Positions 26,794-35,856 of a DNA stretch of 64,000 nucleotides are shown here, piece by piece. The stretch is from Peribacillus simplex NBRC 15720 = DSM 1321. GTDB taxonomy: Bacteria > Bacillota > Bacilli > Bacillales > DSM-1321. The position numbers and the translations under genes are program-made. The stretch is from positions 907,501-971,500 of the forward strand of contig NZ_CP017704.1 in the NCBI RefSeq assembly GCF_002243645.1, given 5' to 3'. Position 1 is the stretch's first letter. Each line of letters opens with the position of its first letter. The notes beneath the pieces are model-generated. The model made no database searches. It saw only the letters and a program-made list of their open reading frames with translations, and was not told the DNA's origin.

Positions 26794-28113
26794 TTAATCA
26801 CCTTTCTCCATCAATTCGACAAGGGCGTTGATACTATTATCTTTGGAAGCTTTTTCATGGGTTCCTTGCTTCAAAAATGAAATGATTTCAGGATAGCGTG
26901 TAATCGAGTTATCAATTTGTTCGGAAGAACCCTTCTTATAAGCTCCTATATTAATCAAATCTTCCGACTCCATATAGGTTGATAAACTTGCCCGCAATTT
27001 TTCTGCGGCGTTTTTATGCTTGTCACCAACAATATTATTCATGACACGACTAATGCTCTTTAATACATTGAGCGCTGGAAACTGTCCTTTATTGGCCAAG
27101 TTACGGTCTAGTATGAAGTGACCATCCAAAATTCCCCTGACAGCATCAGCAATCGGTTCATTCATATCATCACCGTCGACAAGAACGGTATAAAACGCTG
27201 TAATGGTACCCCGCTGATTTGTTCCCGTTCTTTCGAGTAACCTTGGCAGGATGGCAAAAACGGATGGTGTATACCCTTTGGTTGTCGGCGGTTCCCCTAT
27301 AGCAAGCCCAATTTCCCTCTGGGCCATCGCAACCCTCGTGACCGAATCCATCATCAGCATCACATTCAATCCCTTATCACGAAAATATTCTGCGATGGCG
27401 GTTGCCGTCAAAGCACCCTTTATCCTCATCAACGCTGGCTGATCAGATGTCGCCACTACAACGATTGATCGTGCCAGCCCTTCTGGTCCAAGATCTTTCT
27501 CAATGATTTCACGAACTTCACGGCCACGTTCTCCAATAAGACCTATTACGTTTAAGTCAGCCTTCGTATTCCTCGCTACCATCCCAAGCAACGTGCTTTT
27601 ACCGACACCGCTCCCTGCAAAGATACCAACACGTTGTCCTTTTCCAACTGTTAATAAACTATCAATCACCCGCACTCCTACATCTATCGGTTCATTAATG
27701 GGAGGTCGTTTCATCGGATTTGGAGGATCTTGATCCACAGAAATTGTCGCGAGCCCTTTTGGAAGCAGTGAGTCATCAATGGGATGTCCCAATGGATTGA
27801 CTACTTTGCCAATAAGCCCACTTCCCACCTTTATCTCAAGGCTCCGTCCGCTTCCTTCCACGATACAACCCGGTGCAATATCACTAACTGCTGTAAATGG
27901 CATTAAAATAACCATTTCATCTCGGAAACCAACAACTTCAGCTAAGATTCGATTTTTCTTTTTTTGTATACCTGTATAGATATAACAAACATCACCTACA
28001 GAGCTTTCAGGGCCTTGAGATTCTATCATTAACCCCACTACACGTTTGACCCGTCCATAATGTTTGAATGGATGAACTTCATCAACTAAGGGCAATAGGT
28101 CTCTAGTGTTCAT
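26794..28113 (-). CDS. fliI: Flagellar export ATPase FliI
   Basis: 439-residue F1-beta-like ATPase that energises and orders export. Walker A (GIFAGSGVGKSTLLG) is near residue 170, Walker B (GLNVMLMMDSVTR) near 250, and the IGEPPTTKGYTPSVFA loop near 275. The ATG overlaps the fliH stop (ATGA), with GGGGAG upstream. Confidence 0.97.
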   Translation of the reverse strand: MNTRDLLPLVDEVHPFKHYGRVKRVVGLMIESQGPESSVGDVCYIYTGIQKKKNRILAEVVGFRDEMVILMPFTAVSDIAPGCIVEGSGRSLEIKVGSGLIGKVVNPLGHPIDDSLLPKGLATISVDQDPPNPMKRPPINEPIDVGVRVIDSLLTVGKGQRVGIFAGSGVGKSTLLGMVARNTKADLNVIGLIGERGREVREIIEKDLGPEGLARSIVVVATSDQPALMRIKGALTATAIAEYFRDKGLNVMLMMDSVTRVAMAQREIGLAIGEPPTTKGYTPSVFAILPRLLERTGTNQRGTITAFYTVLVDGDDMNEPIADAVRGILDGHFILDRNLANKGQFPALNVLKSISRVMNNIVGDKHKNAAEKLRASLSTYMESEDLINIGAYKKGSSEQIDNSITRYPEIISFLKQGTHEKASKDNSINALVELMEKGD

Positions 28114-28889
28114 CTTTGCTCCCCTTCCAGCAATTCAGTTAGTTTCACTTTTATTTCCTGCAGCTGACTGTCGACACTGGCATCCATCCTTCCGTTTTCG
28201 GATTCGATGATACAGTTGCTTTCTTCAAGCTCATCATCCGGAAAGATATACAACTTAGTATCTTTCGGAAAGAGGAGCATCAACTCATCTTTATGAGAAA
28301 GAATCCTTTGATATTGGATTGGATGGATATGCAATTGCACTTCACGGTAATCCCTCACTTCTTTGATGGCTCTTTTGACTATGGATAAAAAAGATTCTTC
28401 ATCTTTTTCAAGCTGTTGCCCGATAATTTTCTCTGCCACCTTCAGGGCAAGATTCAAAATAACGGTTTCAGATGATTCGATATGGTGCCGATAATCTTTT
28501 TTAGAGGACTCTACCACTTCTTTTGCGAAAGCTATTTCCGCTGCAATCTCGTTATAACCCTTTTGGATACCATCTTCGACTCCCTGCTGATACCCTTCTT
28601 TTTGAGCTTGTTCGATAAACATTGCTTTTTCTTGATTCTCCCATTGTTCTCGGTCTTGCTGGATTTCCGCAGCAATCGCTTGGGCTTTTTGTTTAGCATC
28701 GAGCAATAACGTTTCCACTTCTTGTTTTGCATCATTGAGAAATTCATCAGATTGAAAATAATGATGGTTTTTCCGTTCATCTGCATCATCATTTTGAAGT
28801 AAGTCAAAAGGGCGAACTTTTATCGCAATCTTTTTGCTTTTCTCCTGGTGAGCCTGCTGGGATTTGATAATCCTAGACAATGATATCAT
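28110..28889 (-). CDS. fliH: Flagellar assembly protein FliH
   Basis: 259-residue stator-like regulator of FliI that docks it to the C-ring. It has a basic N-terminal FliM/FliN-binding stretch (MISLSRIIKSQQ), a long Glu/Gln/Lys coiled coil with repeated Gly-containing motifs (GYQQGVEDGIQKGYNE), and a C-terminal ATPase-binding domain. The ATG at 28889 overlaps the fliG end, and GGAGGGG is very close to it. A TTG at 28880 with more normal spacing is an alternative start. Confidence 0.92.
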   Translation of the reverse strand: MISLSRIIKSQQAHQEKSKKIAIKVRPFDLLQNDDADERKNHHYFQSDEFLNDAKQEVETLLLDAKQKAQAIAAEIQQDREQWENQEKAMFIEQAQKEGYQQGVEDGIQKGYNEIAAEIAFAKEVVESSKKDYRHHIESSETVILNLALKVAEKIIGQQLEKDEESFLSIVKRAIKEVRDYREVQLHIHPIQYQRILSHKDELMLLFPKDTKLYIFPDDELEESNCIIESENGRMDASVDSQLQEIKVKLTELLEGEQR

Positions 28890-29892
28890 CCCCTCCGCCG
28901 CGGGCAATAACGATATCTCCAGTTTCTTCCAGATGTCGAATGACGGCAACAATTCTTGATTGTGCTTCTTCTACATCACGCAAACGTACAGGCCCCATAT
29001 ATTCCATTTCTTCTTGGAACGTTTCAACCATACGTTTTGACATGTTTCGGAAAACGATTTCCTTCACTTCATCACTAGCCACTTTAAGAGAAAGTTTAAG
29101 GTCTTCGTTATCAGATTCCCTGACTACGCGCTGAATCGCTCTGCTATCAAGGGTCACGATATCTTCAAAAACAAACATTCGTTTCTTGATTTCCTCAGCA
29201 AGCTCCGGATCTTGGATTTCAAGTGCATCCAAGATCGTTCTTTCCGTTGAGCGGTCAACACCATTCAACACATCTACAACGGCTTCCACTCCACCGGTCT
29301 GTGTATAATCTTGGGTTACTGTCGCAGAAAGTTTCCTTTCGAGTATTTGCTCCACTTCATTGATGATTTCCGGAGAAGTGCTATCCATTAAAGCAATCCT
29401 TCTTGCAATATCGGCCTGCACCTCTTGCGGAAGTTCAGATAATATTTGTCCGGCCTGCGCGGGATCAAGATATGACAAGATTAATGCAATGGTCTGCGGA
29501 TGCTCGTTCTGGATGAAATTCAAGATCTGTCCAGGATCTGCCTTTCGTGCAAAGTCGAATGGACGAACCTGTAAGGATGATGTTAAACGGTTAATGATGG
29601 CGGTTGCCTGATCAGTACCTAATGCCTTTTCAAGTACTTGCTTCGCATATCCTATCCCGCCCTGCGAGATGTAATCCTGTGCTAAAGCAATATTATGGAA
29701 TTCTTCCAGAATTTCTGCTTTATCATGGGAGTCCACTTTCCTCACTCCCGAAATTTCAAGGGTCAATCTCTCAATTTCCTCTTCAGAAAGATGCTTATAT
29801 ACGGATGCAGAAACATCCGGGCCTAAGGAAATAAGGAGGATGGCAGCTTTCTGTTTGCCAGTCAATCCGGCCTTTTTTTTTCTTTCTGTCAC
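28873..29892 (-). CDS. fliG: Flagellar motor switch protein FliG
   Basis: 339-residue C-ring protein that couples MS-ring to FliM and interacts with the stator for torque. The N-terminal domain (LTGKQKAAILLISLG), the EHPQTIALILSYL middle domain, and the C-terminal charged torque helix (LSLKVASDEVKEIVFRNMSK) are all visible. The start is GTG, with AGGAGG 9 bases upstream overlapping the fliF stop. Confidence 0.97.
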   Translation of the reverse strand: MTERKKKAGLTGKQKAAILLISLGPDVSASVYKHLSEEEIERLTLEISGVRKVDSHDKAEILEEFHNIALAQDYISQGGIGYAKQVLEKALGTDQATAIINRLTSSLQVRPFDFARKADPGQILNFIQNEHPQTIALILSYLDPAQAGQILSELPQEVQADIARRIALMDSTSPEIINEVEQILERKLSATVTQDYTQTGGVEAVVDVLNGVDRSTERTILDALEIQDPELAEEIKKRMFVFEDIVTLDSRAIQRVVRESDNEDLKLSLKVASDEVKEIVFRNMSKRMVETFQEEMEYMGPVRLRDVEEAQSRIVAVIRHLEETGDIVIARGGGDDIIV

Positions 29893-29905
29893 TTTCTAAA
29901 GCCTC

Positions 29906-31501
29906 CTAGTCTTCTGCTATCCAGCTTCTTAATAATTTTGCAAATTCATCCGGCTTTTCTTTTGCAAGTTTCTCCAGTTGTTTTCTTTTTAAAGATGCTT
30001 CCGTTTCCTTTTCTTTCAAATCCGGAACATCGAATACGACTTCTTCCTCTTCAACCACGTACTCCTCTTCCATATCAGCTTGCTTTCGGGATCGGAGGAA
30101 TAAGATTAAGAGAATGATAATGACTAGTAAAAGCACTCCACCGACGATGTATGCCCATATTGGTAACGAAGGATTCGTTTCATCTTTTTGCAACGTCATT
30201 TTTCCGTTGAACGGCTGAACGGAAATCGCAATTTTATTATTAAGCTCCTCGTCCGTCAGTTCTTCCCCTTCAGCTTTTTTCTCGATTGTCGTGCGTATTA
30301 TCGTACCAAGGATTTGTGTAATATCATCCACACTCTGCTGAGATAAAGAATTCGGATCGTTTGCAGTGGGCGGTTCGACCATGAGCTGAATACCTAAATC
30401 TTTAACTTTATATGGGCTTCCGACTATTTCTTTCTTGATTCGGTTCACTTCACTATTTATCGTTTCATCGACTTTTTCATAATCACCGGAGCCGTTTGTG
30501 CCTTCAACGTAACTGGATCCCAATGAATCTGAGGAATCCTCACTTTGCGGAACGCCTCCTGGACCTGCTGCGTCCCCACTATACGATTCATTGATTCTTT
30601 GCGCAGAAATCTCAATTCCAGCCATATTTTCTTCATCGACCGGTTCAACTAAATTCTCTTCCCGGTGTTCTTGAGTGAAATCAATGTCTGTCGTGACAGA
30701 AACAACCACTTTGTCTCTCCCCATTATCGTTCCAAGCATATTTTGTACCTGTCTTTGAATATCGCGTTCTATTTCTTTTTTAATTTCGTTTTGGGAAGCA
30801 AATGCGGACGCGAAAGAGGAATTTTCATTTTCAAGATCGAAGTACTCAAACTCTTGGTTCATGATGACGATATTATCTGTAGGGAGATTCGGAACACTTT
30901 TTGAGACCAGATGATAAAGGGAATTGATTTGACTTTCTTCAAATTTATAACCGGGTTTCGTATTCAATACAATGGACGCGGACGCTTCCCCAGCTGAATC
31001 ACTGACAAAAACTCCTTTATCAGGAAGAGTGATCATTACACTAGCATCTTCTACACCATCAATCTTTTTTATTAAACTGGCCAATTCCGTTTGCATCGAG
31101 TCCAGTTTAATGACATTGAATTCATTTTCAGTCATTCCGATACCAGCACTTTGACTAAAAAAGGAATAGTCGATACTGCCTGATTCCGGAATTCCTTCAG
31201 CTGCCAGTTCCACTTTTAGTGAATCCAGTCTTTCTTCAGGAACTTTTATGGTCGTTCCATTTTCAGAAACTTCATTCATAATCCCTTGACTGTCTAAATT
31301 TTCTTTAATGCTTCCCGTTTCCGATGGAGTTAAGTTGGAATATAAGGGCACCAGCGTCGTACGCGTGGTTAAAATTGAAACTGCCGTAATGATGATGATA
31401 ATTAATGCTGCTGAACCAAACATCATGAATTTTTGTTTTTTACTGCGGCTCGTCCAATAACCAGTTATTTTGTTTTTAAAATTCACTAGTACTTCATTCA
31501 T
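29906..31501 (-). CDS. fliF: Flagellar MS-ring protein FliF
   Basis: 531-residue MS-ring subunit. It has an N-terminal transmembrane helix (about 27-45), a PrgK/YscJ-like domain (TTLVPLYSNLTPSETGSI...), a second conserved domain up to about 350, a second transmembrane helix (about 445-467), and a C-terminal FliG-binding tail (DEFAKLLRSWIAED). The ribosome-binding site (GGGGGA) lies within a possible hairpin described separately. Confidence 0.97.
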   Translation of the reverse strand: MNEVLVNFKNKITGYWTSRSKKQKFMMFGSAALIIIIITAVSILTTRTTLVPLYSNLTPSETGSIKENLDSQGIMNEVSENGTTIKVPEERLDSLKVELAAEGIPESGSIDYSFFSQSAGIGMTENEFNVIKLDSMQTELASLIKKIDGVEDASVMITLPDKGVFVSDSAGEASASIVLNTKPGYKFEESQINSLYHLVSKSVPNLPTDNIVIMNQEFEYFDLENENSSFASAFASQNEIKKEIERDIQRQVQNMLGTIMGRDKVVVSVTTDIDFTQEHREENLVEPVDEENMAGIEISAQRINESYSGDAAGPGGVPQSEDSSDSLGSSYVEGTNGSGDYEKVDETINSEVNRIKKEIVGSPYKVKDLGIQLMVEPPTANDPNSLSQQSVDDITQILGTIIRTTIEKKAEGEELTDEELNNKIAISVQPFNGKMTLQKDETNPSLPIWAYIVGGVLLLVIIILLILFLRSRKQADMEEEYVVEEEEVVFDVPDLKEKETEASLKRKQLEKLAKEKPDEFAKLLRSWIAED

Positions 31502-31594
31502 TTAAATCCCCCGGTCAGTCTATGAATTTATGATTGGGGGATTTCTTTTCCCCCTGGTCATTTTTCTCTATATAATGAGGTTAAAAAATGAATG
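31502..31594 (-). promoter_or_regulatory. fliE-fliF intergenic element with competing hairpins
   Basis: The 93-base spacer can fold in two exclusive ways. AAATCCCCC (31544-31536) is perfectly complementary over 9 bp to GGGGGATTT (31512-31504), which is the fliF ribosome-binding site. The same C-run can instead pair with an upstream GGGGGA (31554-31549) across a 7-base loop. The arrangement is that of a sequestrator with an anti-sequestrator, but no ligand or regulator is apparent. Confidence 0.5.
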
Positions 31595-31903
31595 CTATAT
31601 ACTCATTCTCATCATTTCCTGGTAGGCTTCCACAACCTTATTCCGAACCTCTAATGTGGCCTGCATGGTAACGCTGGCTTTTTGTGAAGCTATCATCACC
31701 GAATGAAGCTCAACATCCTCTCCATTAACCAATCTAGTTGTAAGATCGTCAGATGCCACTTGTGTTTCGTTAACTTTATTCATTGATTCTTTTAATACCG
31801 ACGCAAAATTCTGCTGTGCTTCGTATGATGTATTAGTATGGTTTTGATCTTTTTTCAGTACATTACTTGCATTGTTAACTGCTGAAAGAGAAATCCCCTC
31901 CAT
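31595..31903 (-). CDS. fliE: Flagellar hook-basal body protein FliE
   Basis: 102-residue adaptor joining the MS-ring to the proximal rod. The conserved C-terminal segment (VNGEDVELHSVMIASQKASV and MQATLEVRNKVVEAYQEMMRM) is intact. AAAGGAG precedes the ATG by 9-10 bases. It follows flgC closely. Confidence 0.96.
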   Translation of the reverse strand: MEGISLSAVNNASNVLKKDQNHTNTSYEAQQNFASVLKESMNKVNETQVASDDLTTRLVNGEDVELHSVMIASQKASVTMQATLEVRNKVVEAYQEMMRMSI

Positions 31904-31926
31904 ATCAACTATCTCCTTTCAAACTT

Positions 31927-32385
31927 TTATTTTCCGATTTCCAAAGCTTTCATCATCATTCCCTTTGATGCATTTAAAACTGTCACATTTGCTTCGTATG
32001 AACGTGTGACACTCATTAAATCAACCATTTCCCGAAGCGGGTCGACATTTGGCATTTCAACATAACCTTCTTCATTGGCATCAGGATGTTCGGGATTATA
32101 GTCCAGTTCAAAAGGCGTTTTATCTTTTACTATTCCAGTAACCTTCACTCCATTCCCTACCTCGCTCGTTTTTCCGGATGCTGCGTTTAAGAAACTCGAA
32201 AAACCGTTTTCCTTACTTTGCAACACAACCGATTTTCTTGTGTATGGCTTCCATGTTTTCGATTCGGCGTCATATTCCGCCCTGGTCGTATCGGCATTAG
32301 CCATATTGGCAGAGATAACATCCATCCTTACCCTTTGACTTGTCAGGCTAGATCCGGTCATGTTTATACTTTGGAAGATTCCCAT
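31927..32385 (-). CDS. flgC: Proximal rod protein FlgC
   Basis: 152-residue rod subunit. It has the N-terminal IFQSINMTGSSLTSQRVRMD helix, the NMANADTT motif, and the C-terminal VDLMSVTRSYEANVTVLNAS helix. The ATG at 32385 shares its A with the flgB stop (TGATG). A GTG one codon upstream was rejected because GGAGG then sits too close. Confidence 0.97.
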   Translation of the reverse strand: MGIFQSINMTGSSLTSQRVRMDVISANMANADTTRAEYDAESKTWKPYTRKSVVLQSKENGFSSFLNAASGKTSEVGNGVKVTGIVKDKTPFELDYNPEHPDANEEGYVEMPNVDPLREMVDLMSVTRSYEANVTVLNASKGMMMKALEIGK

Positions 32386-32780
32386 CACTTACCTCCCCTA
32401 ATTACATTCTGCAATGATTGAAACTTTCCTGAAAGCCTGTCGGTTACTGCATTATAATAAATCTGATTGGCAGCTAGATCCGTCATTTCCTTATCAACAT
32501 CCACGCTATTTCCATTATTGTTATATCGGACATTTTTCTGTGTCAGGATGTGAGAAGCATGACTCCCCTCTGATTTGAAGGTAAAATGTCGTTCATCGGT
32601 ACGATATGACTCCAGAGAAGATTTAAGCTCTGCCTTAAAGGATTGTGTTTTGTCGACGTCTTTAGCTTTATAATTAGGCGTTTCCGAATTGGCTATGTTC
32701 TGTGAAATGACTTTTTGTTTTGCATTAGAATAATTAAGGGCATTTTCTAATGATTGAAAAGTATTTGAAAATAATTCCAC
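32385..32780 (-). CDS. flgB: Proximal rod protein FlgB
   Basis: 131-residue rod subunit and first gene of the fla/che operon. The IANSETPNYKAKDV motif near residue 30-43 marks the family. The GTG at 32780 (giving M-E-L-F-S, as in homologues) has AGAGG 8 bases upstream. The GTG three codons earlier has no spacing to that site and was rejected. Confidence 0.95.
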   Translation of the reverse strand: MELFSNTFQSLENALNYSNAKQKVISQNIANSETPNYKAKDVDKTQSFKAELKSSLESYRTDERHFTFKSEGSHASHILTQKNVRYNNNGNSVDVDKEMTDLAANQIYYNAVTDRLSGKFQSLQNVIRGGK

Positions 32781-32865
32781 ATCGATCACCTCTTTCTATA
32801 ATTAACAGATAATGACTTTATCAATAAAATAACCCAGTGCATTTACGCTTTAATTTTAAAGAAAC

Positions 32866-32874
32866 ATTATAACA
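32866..32874 (-). promoter_or_regulatory. Candidate extended -10 promoter of the fla/che operon
   Basis: TG-T-TATAAT on the minus strand (32874-32866), about 86 bases before the flgB start, with no good -35 hexamer. Directly upstream lies GTCTAT/ATAGAC, a 6-bp inverted repeat (32877-32882 with 32892-32897), and a further GTCTA copy at about 32899-32903. In B. subtilis the operon is driven by a sigma-A promoter under CodY and SwrA control; equivalence here is inference. Confidence 0.45.
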
Positions 32875-33172
32875 ATGTCTATAAACAATACATAGACTTT
32901 AGACCTATTATCGTCGAAAATTGTCACAAACTGCTCATTTTTGTCGTTTTTCTTAGTATGATTACAGGATTAACATTACGTTATATGACATTTTAATATG
33001 ATTTTCTACATATTAACCAAATTTCACTTCTATTTTCTTATATATCATATCGAAAAACAAATCTATATACCTGATACTTTAGAACTAATTCCCACATTTA
33101 CTTTCAAGTAATCATTTAATTTTAGTTGATTTCACCCTTTTAAAATAAAGGGTTTATAAGAAAAAAAAGAAT

Positions 33173-33265
33173 TTATGCATTTTTTATTTTTTTGAAAAAA
33201 AACGTTTTTTTCAAAGTTCTGATCCATTCGACAAAATTCTCTAATGACTGAAATCCGTTATCCAT
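33173..33265 (-). CDS. Possible 30-residue ORF upstream of flgB (unproven)
   Basis: ATG at 33265 to TAA at 33173. The peptide starts MDNGFQSLENFVEWIRTLKK and ends in a Phe/Lys-rich tail, so it would be amphipathic and basic. The ribosome-binding site is weak (AGAAAG). The 3' half coincides with the A/T palindrome, which by itself gives the alternating Lys and Phe codons, so this may be chance. No family recognised. Confidence 0.2.
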   Translation of the reverse strand: MDNGFQSLENFVEWIRTLKKTFFFKKIKNA

Positions 33266-33504
33266 AGACTTTCTAAAATCAAAATTACAACAACAATCAT
33301 TTTCATCATTTCAACAGTTATAACAATATAATTACCCTTTTAAAGAAAAATTTAACTATTATTATTACTTCTTATAGAAAACACGCCTATATTCACATTT
33401 CAGATATAAGATTATCTATACTAATTACCTCTTTTTCCTTTCTCCCCCTGTCATTTACCCGCATTTACCTGTTAGTCCCAGACAGCAACACATCTAAATA
33501 TCAC

Positions 33505-33538
33505 AAAAAAAAGGCAGCCCTTTTTCAAGGACTGCCTT
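33505..33538 (-). terminator. Intrinsic terminator after codY
   Basis: Roughly 12-bp stem (AAGGCAG-T-CCTT with AAGG-G-CTGCCTT, 33538-33511, one G-U pair) followed on the minus strand by eight T. Strong; it isolates codY from the flagellar operon. Confidence 0.93.
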
Positions 33539-33546
33539 TCTATAAG

Positions 33547-34326
33547 TTAATTATTTTTAAGCTTCTCTAATTCAAGAAGGAATTTATCGTTCAATACTTT
33601 GATATAAGTACCTTTCATTCCAAGAGAGCGTGATTCAATGACTCCTGCACTTTCCAGTTTCCTTAGTGCATTTACGATAACGGAACGGGTAATACCAACA
33701 CGGTCTGCAATTTTGGAAGCTACAAGCAGACCTTCATTACCTTTAAGCTCCTCAAAGATGTGCTCAATTGCTTCCAATTCGCTGTAAGATAACGAGGAAA
33801 TTGCCATTTGAACGACAGCTTTACTACGAGCTTCTTCTTCTATCTCTTCTGATTTTTCACGTAGGATTTCCATACCGACTACAGTCGCACCATATTCAGC
33901 CAAAATTAAATCATCATCGTGAAATTTTTCTTGTAATCGGGCAAGAACCAATGTTCCTAAACGTTCTCCCCCACCCATAATTGGTACGATCGTTGTTAAT
34001 CCAGTTGCGAAAAGCTCTTTGTTTTCGACCGGGAAAGCAGTATATTCGCTTTCGATATCAAGATTCGAAGAGGTTTCAGGAATATTGAAAAGGTTTTTTG
34101 TGTACTCTTCAGGGAATTGTTTATCTTCCAACATTTTGTACATACGTTCGTTTTCAATTTGCTGACTTACCGCTATGCCAAGTAATTTCCCGCGGCGGCT
34201 CACGACGAATACATTCGCTTCGATAACTTCACTTAAACTTTCAGCCATTTCCTTGAAGTTAACTGCTTTACCTGCTGCTTTTTGGAGCATTGCATTGATT
34301 TTTCTTGTTTTTGCTAATAAGTTCAT
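33547..34326 (-). CDS. codY: Global nutritional repressor CodY
   Basis: 259 residues, identical in length to B. subtilis CodY. It senses branched-chain amino acids (N-terminal GAF domain, about 1-155) and GTP, and represses stationary-phase, transport and motility genes through a C-terminal winged helix ([20 protein letters not shown]...). The ATG at 34326 has AGGAGG 10 bases upstream. It is the last gene of trmFO-xerC-hslVU-codY. Its known target, the fla/che operon, follows directly. Confidence 0.97.
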   Translation of the reverse strand: MNLLAKTRKINAMLQKAAGKAVNFKEMAESLSEVIEANVFVVSRRGKLLGIAVSQQIENERMYKMLEDKQFPEEYTKNLFNIPETSSNLDIESEYTAFPVENKELFATGLTTIVPIMGGGERLGTLVLARLQEKFHDDDLILAEYGATVVGMEILREKSEEIEEEARSKAVVQMAISSLSYSELEAIEHIFEELKGNEGLLVASKIADRVGITRSVIVNALRKLESAGVIESRSLGMKGTYIKVLNDKFLLELEKLKNN

Positions 34327-34434
34327 TTGATTTGTTCCTCCTAAAAATACCATGGTTCACAATAACTATGAAGTTGTATTTCCGTAATTTTATGTTCATT
34401 GCATAGGCAAATCATTGCCAAAATTGTTTCTTAA

Positions 34435-35844
34435 TTAAAGGATAAACTGGCTTAAATCTTTATTCCGGGCGATAGAACCAAGCTTACCTTCGACATATTG
34501 GGGCGTAATTGTAATCTTCTCCATCGTTATTTCCGGAGCTTCAAAAGATAAGTCTTCAAGCAACCGTTCCAAAATGGTATGAAGTCTTCTTGCACCAATA
34601 TTGTCTGTGTTTTGATTTACTTCGAAGGCCACTTCAGCTATCTTACGAACAGCATCGTCAGAAAATTCAATTTCTATACCTTCAGTTTCTAATAAAGCAA
34701 CATATTGTTTTAACAAGGCATTATCCGGTTCATGAAGAATCCGTACAAAGTCGTCTACAGTCAGTTTGTTCAATTCTACACGAATTGGGAATCTACCTTG
34801 TAATTCAGGGATAAGGTCGGATGGCTTAGCCATATGAAAGGCCCCTGCAGCAATGAATAGGACATGATCCGTTTTAACTGAACCATATTTAGTCACTACT
34901 GTCGAACCTTCAACAATTGGCAGGATATCCCTTTGGACACCCTCTCTTGATACATCCGCTGATGAACTTCCAGATTGCTTACTGGCAATTTTGTCGATTT
35001 CATCTATGAAGATAATCCCATTTTGCTCAGCCCCGTATACTGCATCGGAAGTGACTTCATCCATATCAATCAATTTTGCCGCTTCTTCATTTGTTAAAAC
35101 GATTCTCGCTTCACTTACTTTCAATTTGCGCTTCTTGCTTTTTTTCGGCATCAAGCTTCCTAAAGCATCCTGCATGTTCATCCCCATTTGTTCCATTCCC
35201 GAACCTTGGAGCATATCAAACATCGAAGCAGCCTGTTCTTCCACTTCGACCGTTATCATTTCACTTTCTAACTCACCATTAGCCAGCTTTTCAGCGACGA
35301 TTTTTCTTTTTTCCTGCAAACTTAAATCTTCGGAATTTTCTTCCGAATCCTGTTCGTCTTGATTGTTATTGCCACCAAAAAAGACTTCAAGTGGATTCTT
35401 GAAATTACTCTGTTTTTTAGTTGATGGCACTAATAGCTCTATTAAACGGCGATTTGCATTTTCTTCTGCCCGTTCCTTTACGCTGACCATCTTTTCTTCC
35501 TTCACGAGGCGGACGGAAGTCTCAACCAAATCACGAACCATGGACTCTACATCCCGGCCGACATACCCGACTTCCGTAAATTTCGTTGCTTCAACTTTTA
35601 CAAAAGGAGCACCTACCAATTTAGCCATTCTCCGAGCAATTTCTGTTTTCCCAACGCCTGTCGGTCCAATCATTAATATATTCTTCGGAACGACTTCATC
35701 ACGAAGTTGATCCGAGAGAAGGGAACGTCGGTAGCGATTCCGAAGAGCCACTGCCACTGCCCGTTTTGCCTCACGCTGCCCTACGATATACTGATCCAGT
35801 TTTTCTACGATTTGCCTCGGTGTTAAATTAGCTTTTTTTGACAT
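34435..35844 (-). CDS. hslU: HslU (ClpY) unfoldase ATPase
   Basis: 469-residue AAA+ ATPase that unfolds substrates for HslV. Walker A ([15 protein letters not shown]) is near residue 60. The intermediate I-domain spans about 110-245 and is Glu-rich, Walker B is [11 protein letters not shown] near 275, and the C-terminal [20 protein letters not shown] engages HslV. GGAGGAG precedes the ATG. Confidence 0.97.
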   Translation of the reverse strand: MSKKANLTPRQIVEKLDQYIVGQREAKRAVAVALRNRYRRSLLSDQLRDEVVPKNILMIGPTGVGKTEIARRMAKLVGAPFVKVEATKFTEVGYVGRDVESMVRDLVETSVRLVKEEKMVSVKERAEENANRRLIELLVPSTKKQSNFKNPLEVFFGGNNNQDEQDSEENSEDLSLQEKRKIVAEKLANGELESEMITVEVEEQAASMFDMLQGSGMEQMGMNMQDALGSLMPKKSKKRKLKVSEARIVLTNEEAAKLIDMDEVTSDAVYGAEQNGIIFIDEIDKIASKQSGSSSADVSREGVQRDILPIVEGSTVVTKYGSVKTDHVLFIAAGAFHMAKPSDLIPELQGRFPIRVELNKLTVDDFVRILHEPDNALLKQYVALLETEGIEIEFSDDAVRKIAEVAFEVNQNTDNIGARRLHTILERLLEDLSFEAPEITMEKITITPQYVEGKLGSIARNKDLSQFIL

Positions 35845-35856
35845 ATGCGCTCCTCC

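Larger units (their letters stand above)
32781..33504. other. Long AT-rich gap between codY and the fla/che operon
   Basis: More than 700 bases without a confident gene. It contains the candidate flgB promoter and its flanking GTCTA repeats (32866-32903), a 7-bp inverted repeat (33134-33140 with 33147-33153), a near-perfect A/T palindrome (33191-33215), a tandem GGTAAATG repeat (about 33452-33469), and a possible 30-codon minus-strand ORF (33265-33173). No clear match to the CodY box (AATTTTCWGAAAATT) was found, only an isolated AATTTTC half. Confidence 0.5.

Noticed and set aside
33134-33153. ACCCTTT/AAAGGGT hairpin as a second codY terminator
   Set aside because: No T-run follows it on the minus strand, and a strong terminator already lies at 33505-33538.
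32781-33504. Full CodY box before the fla/che operon
   Set aside because: Only an AATTTTC half-site was found near 32923-32917; the remaining positions do not fit the consensus.
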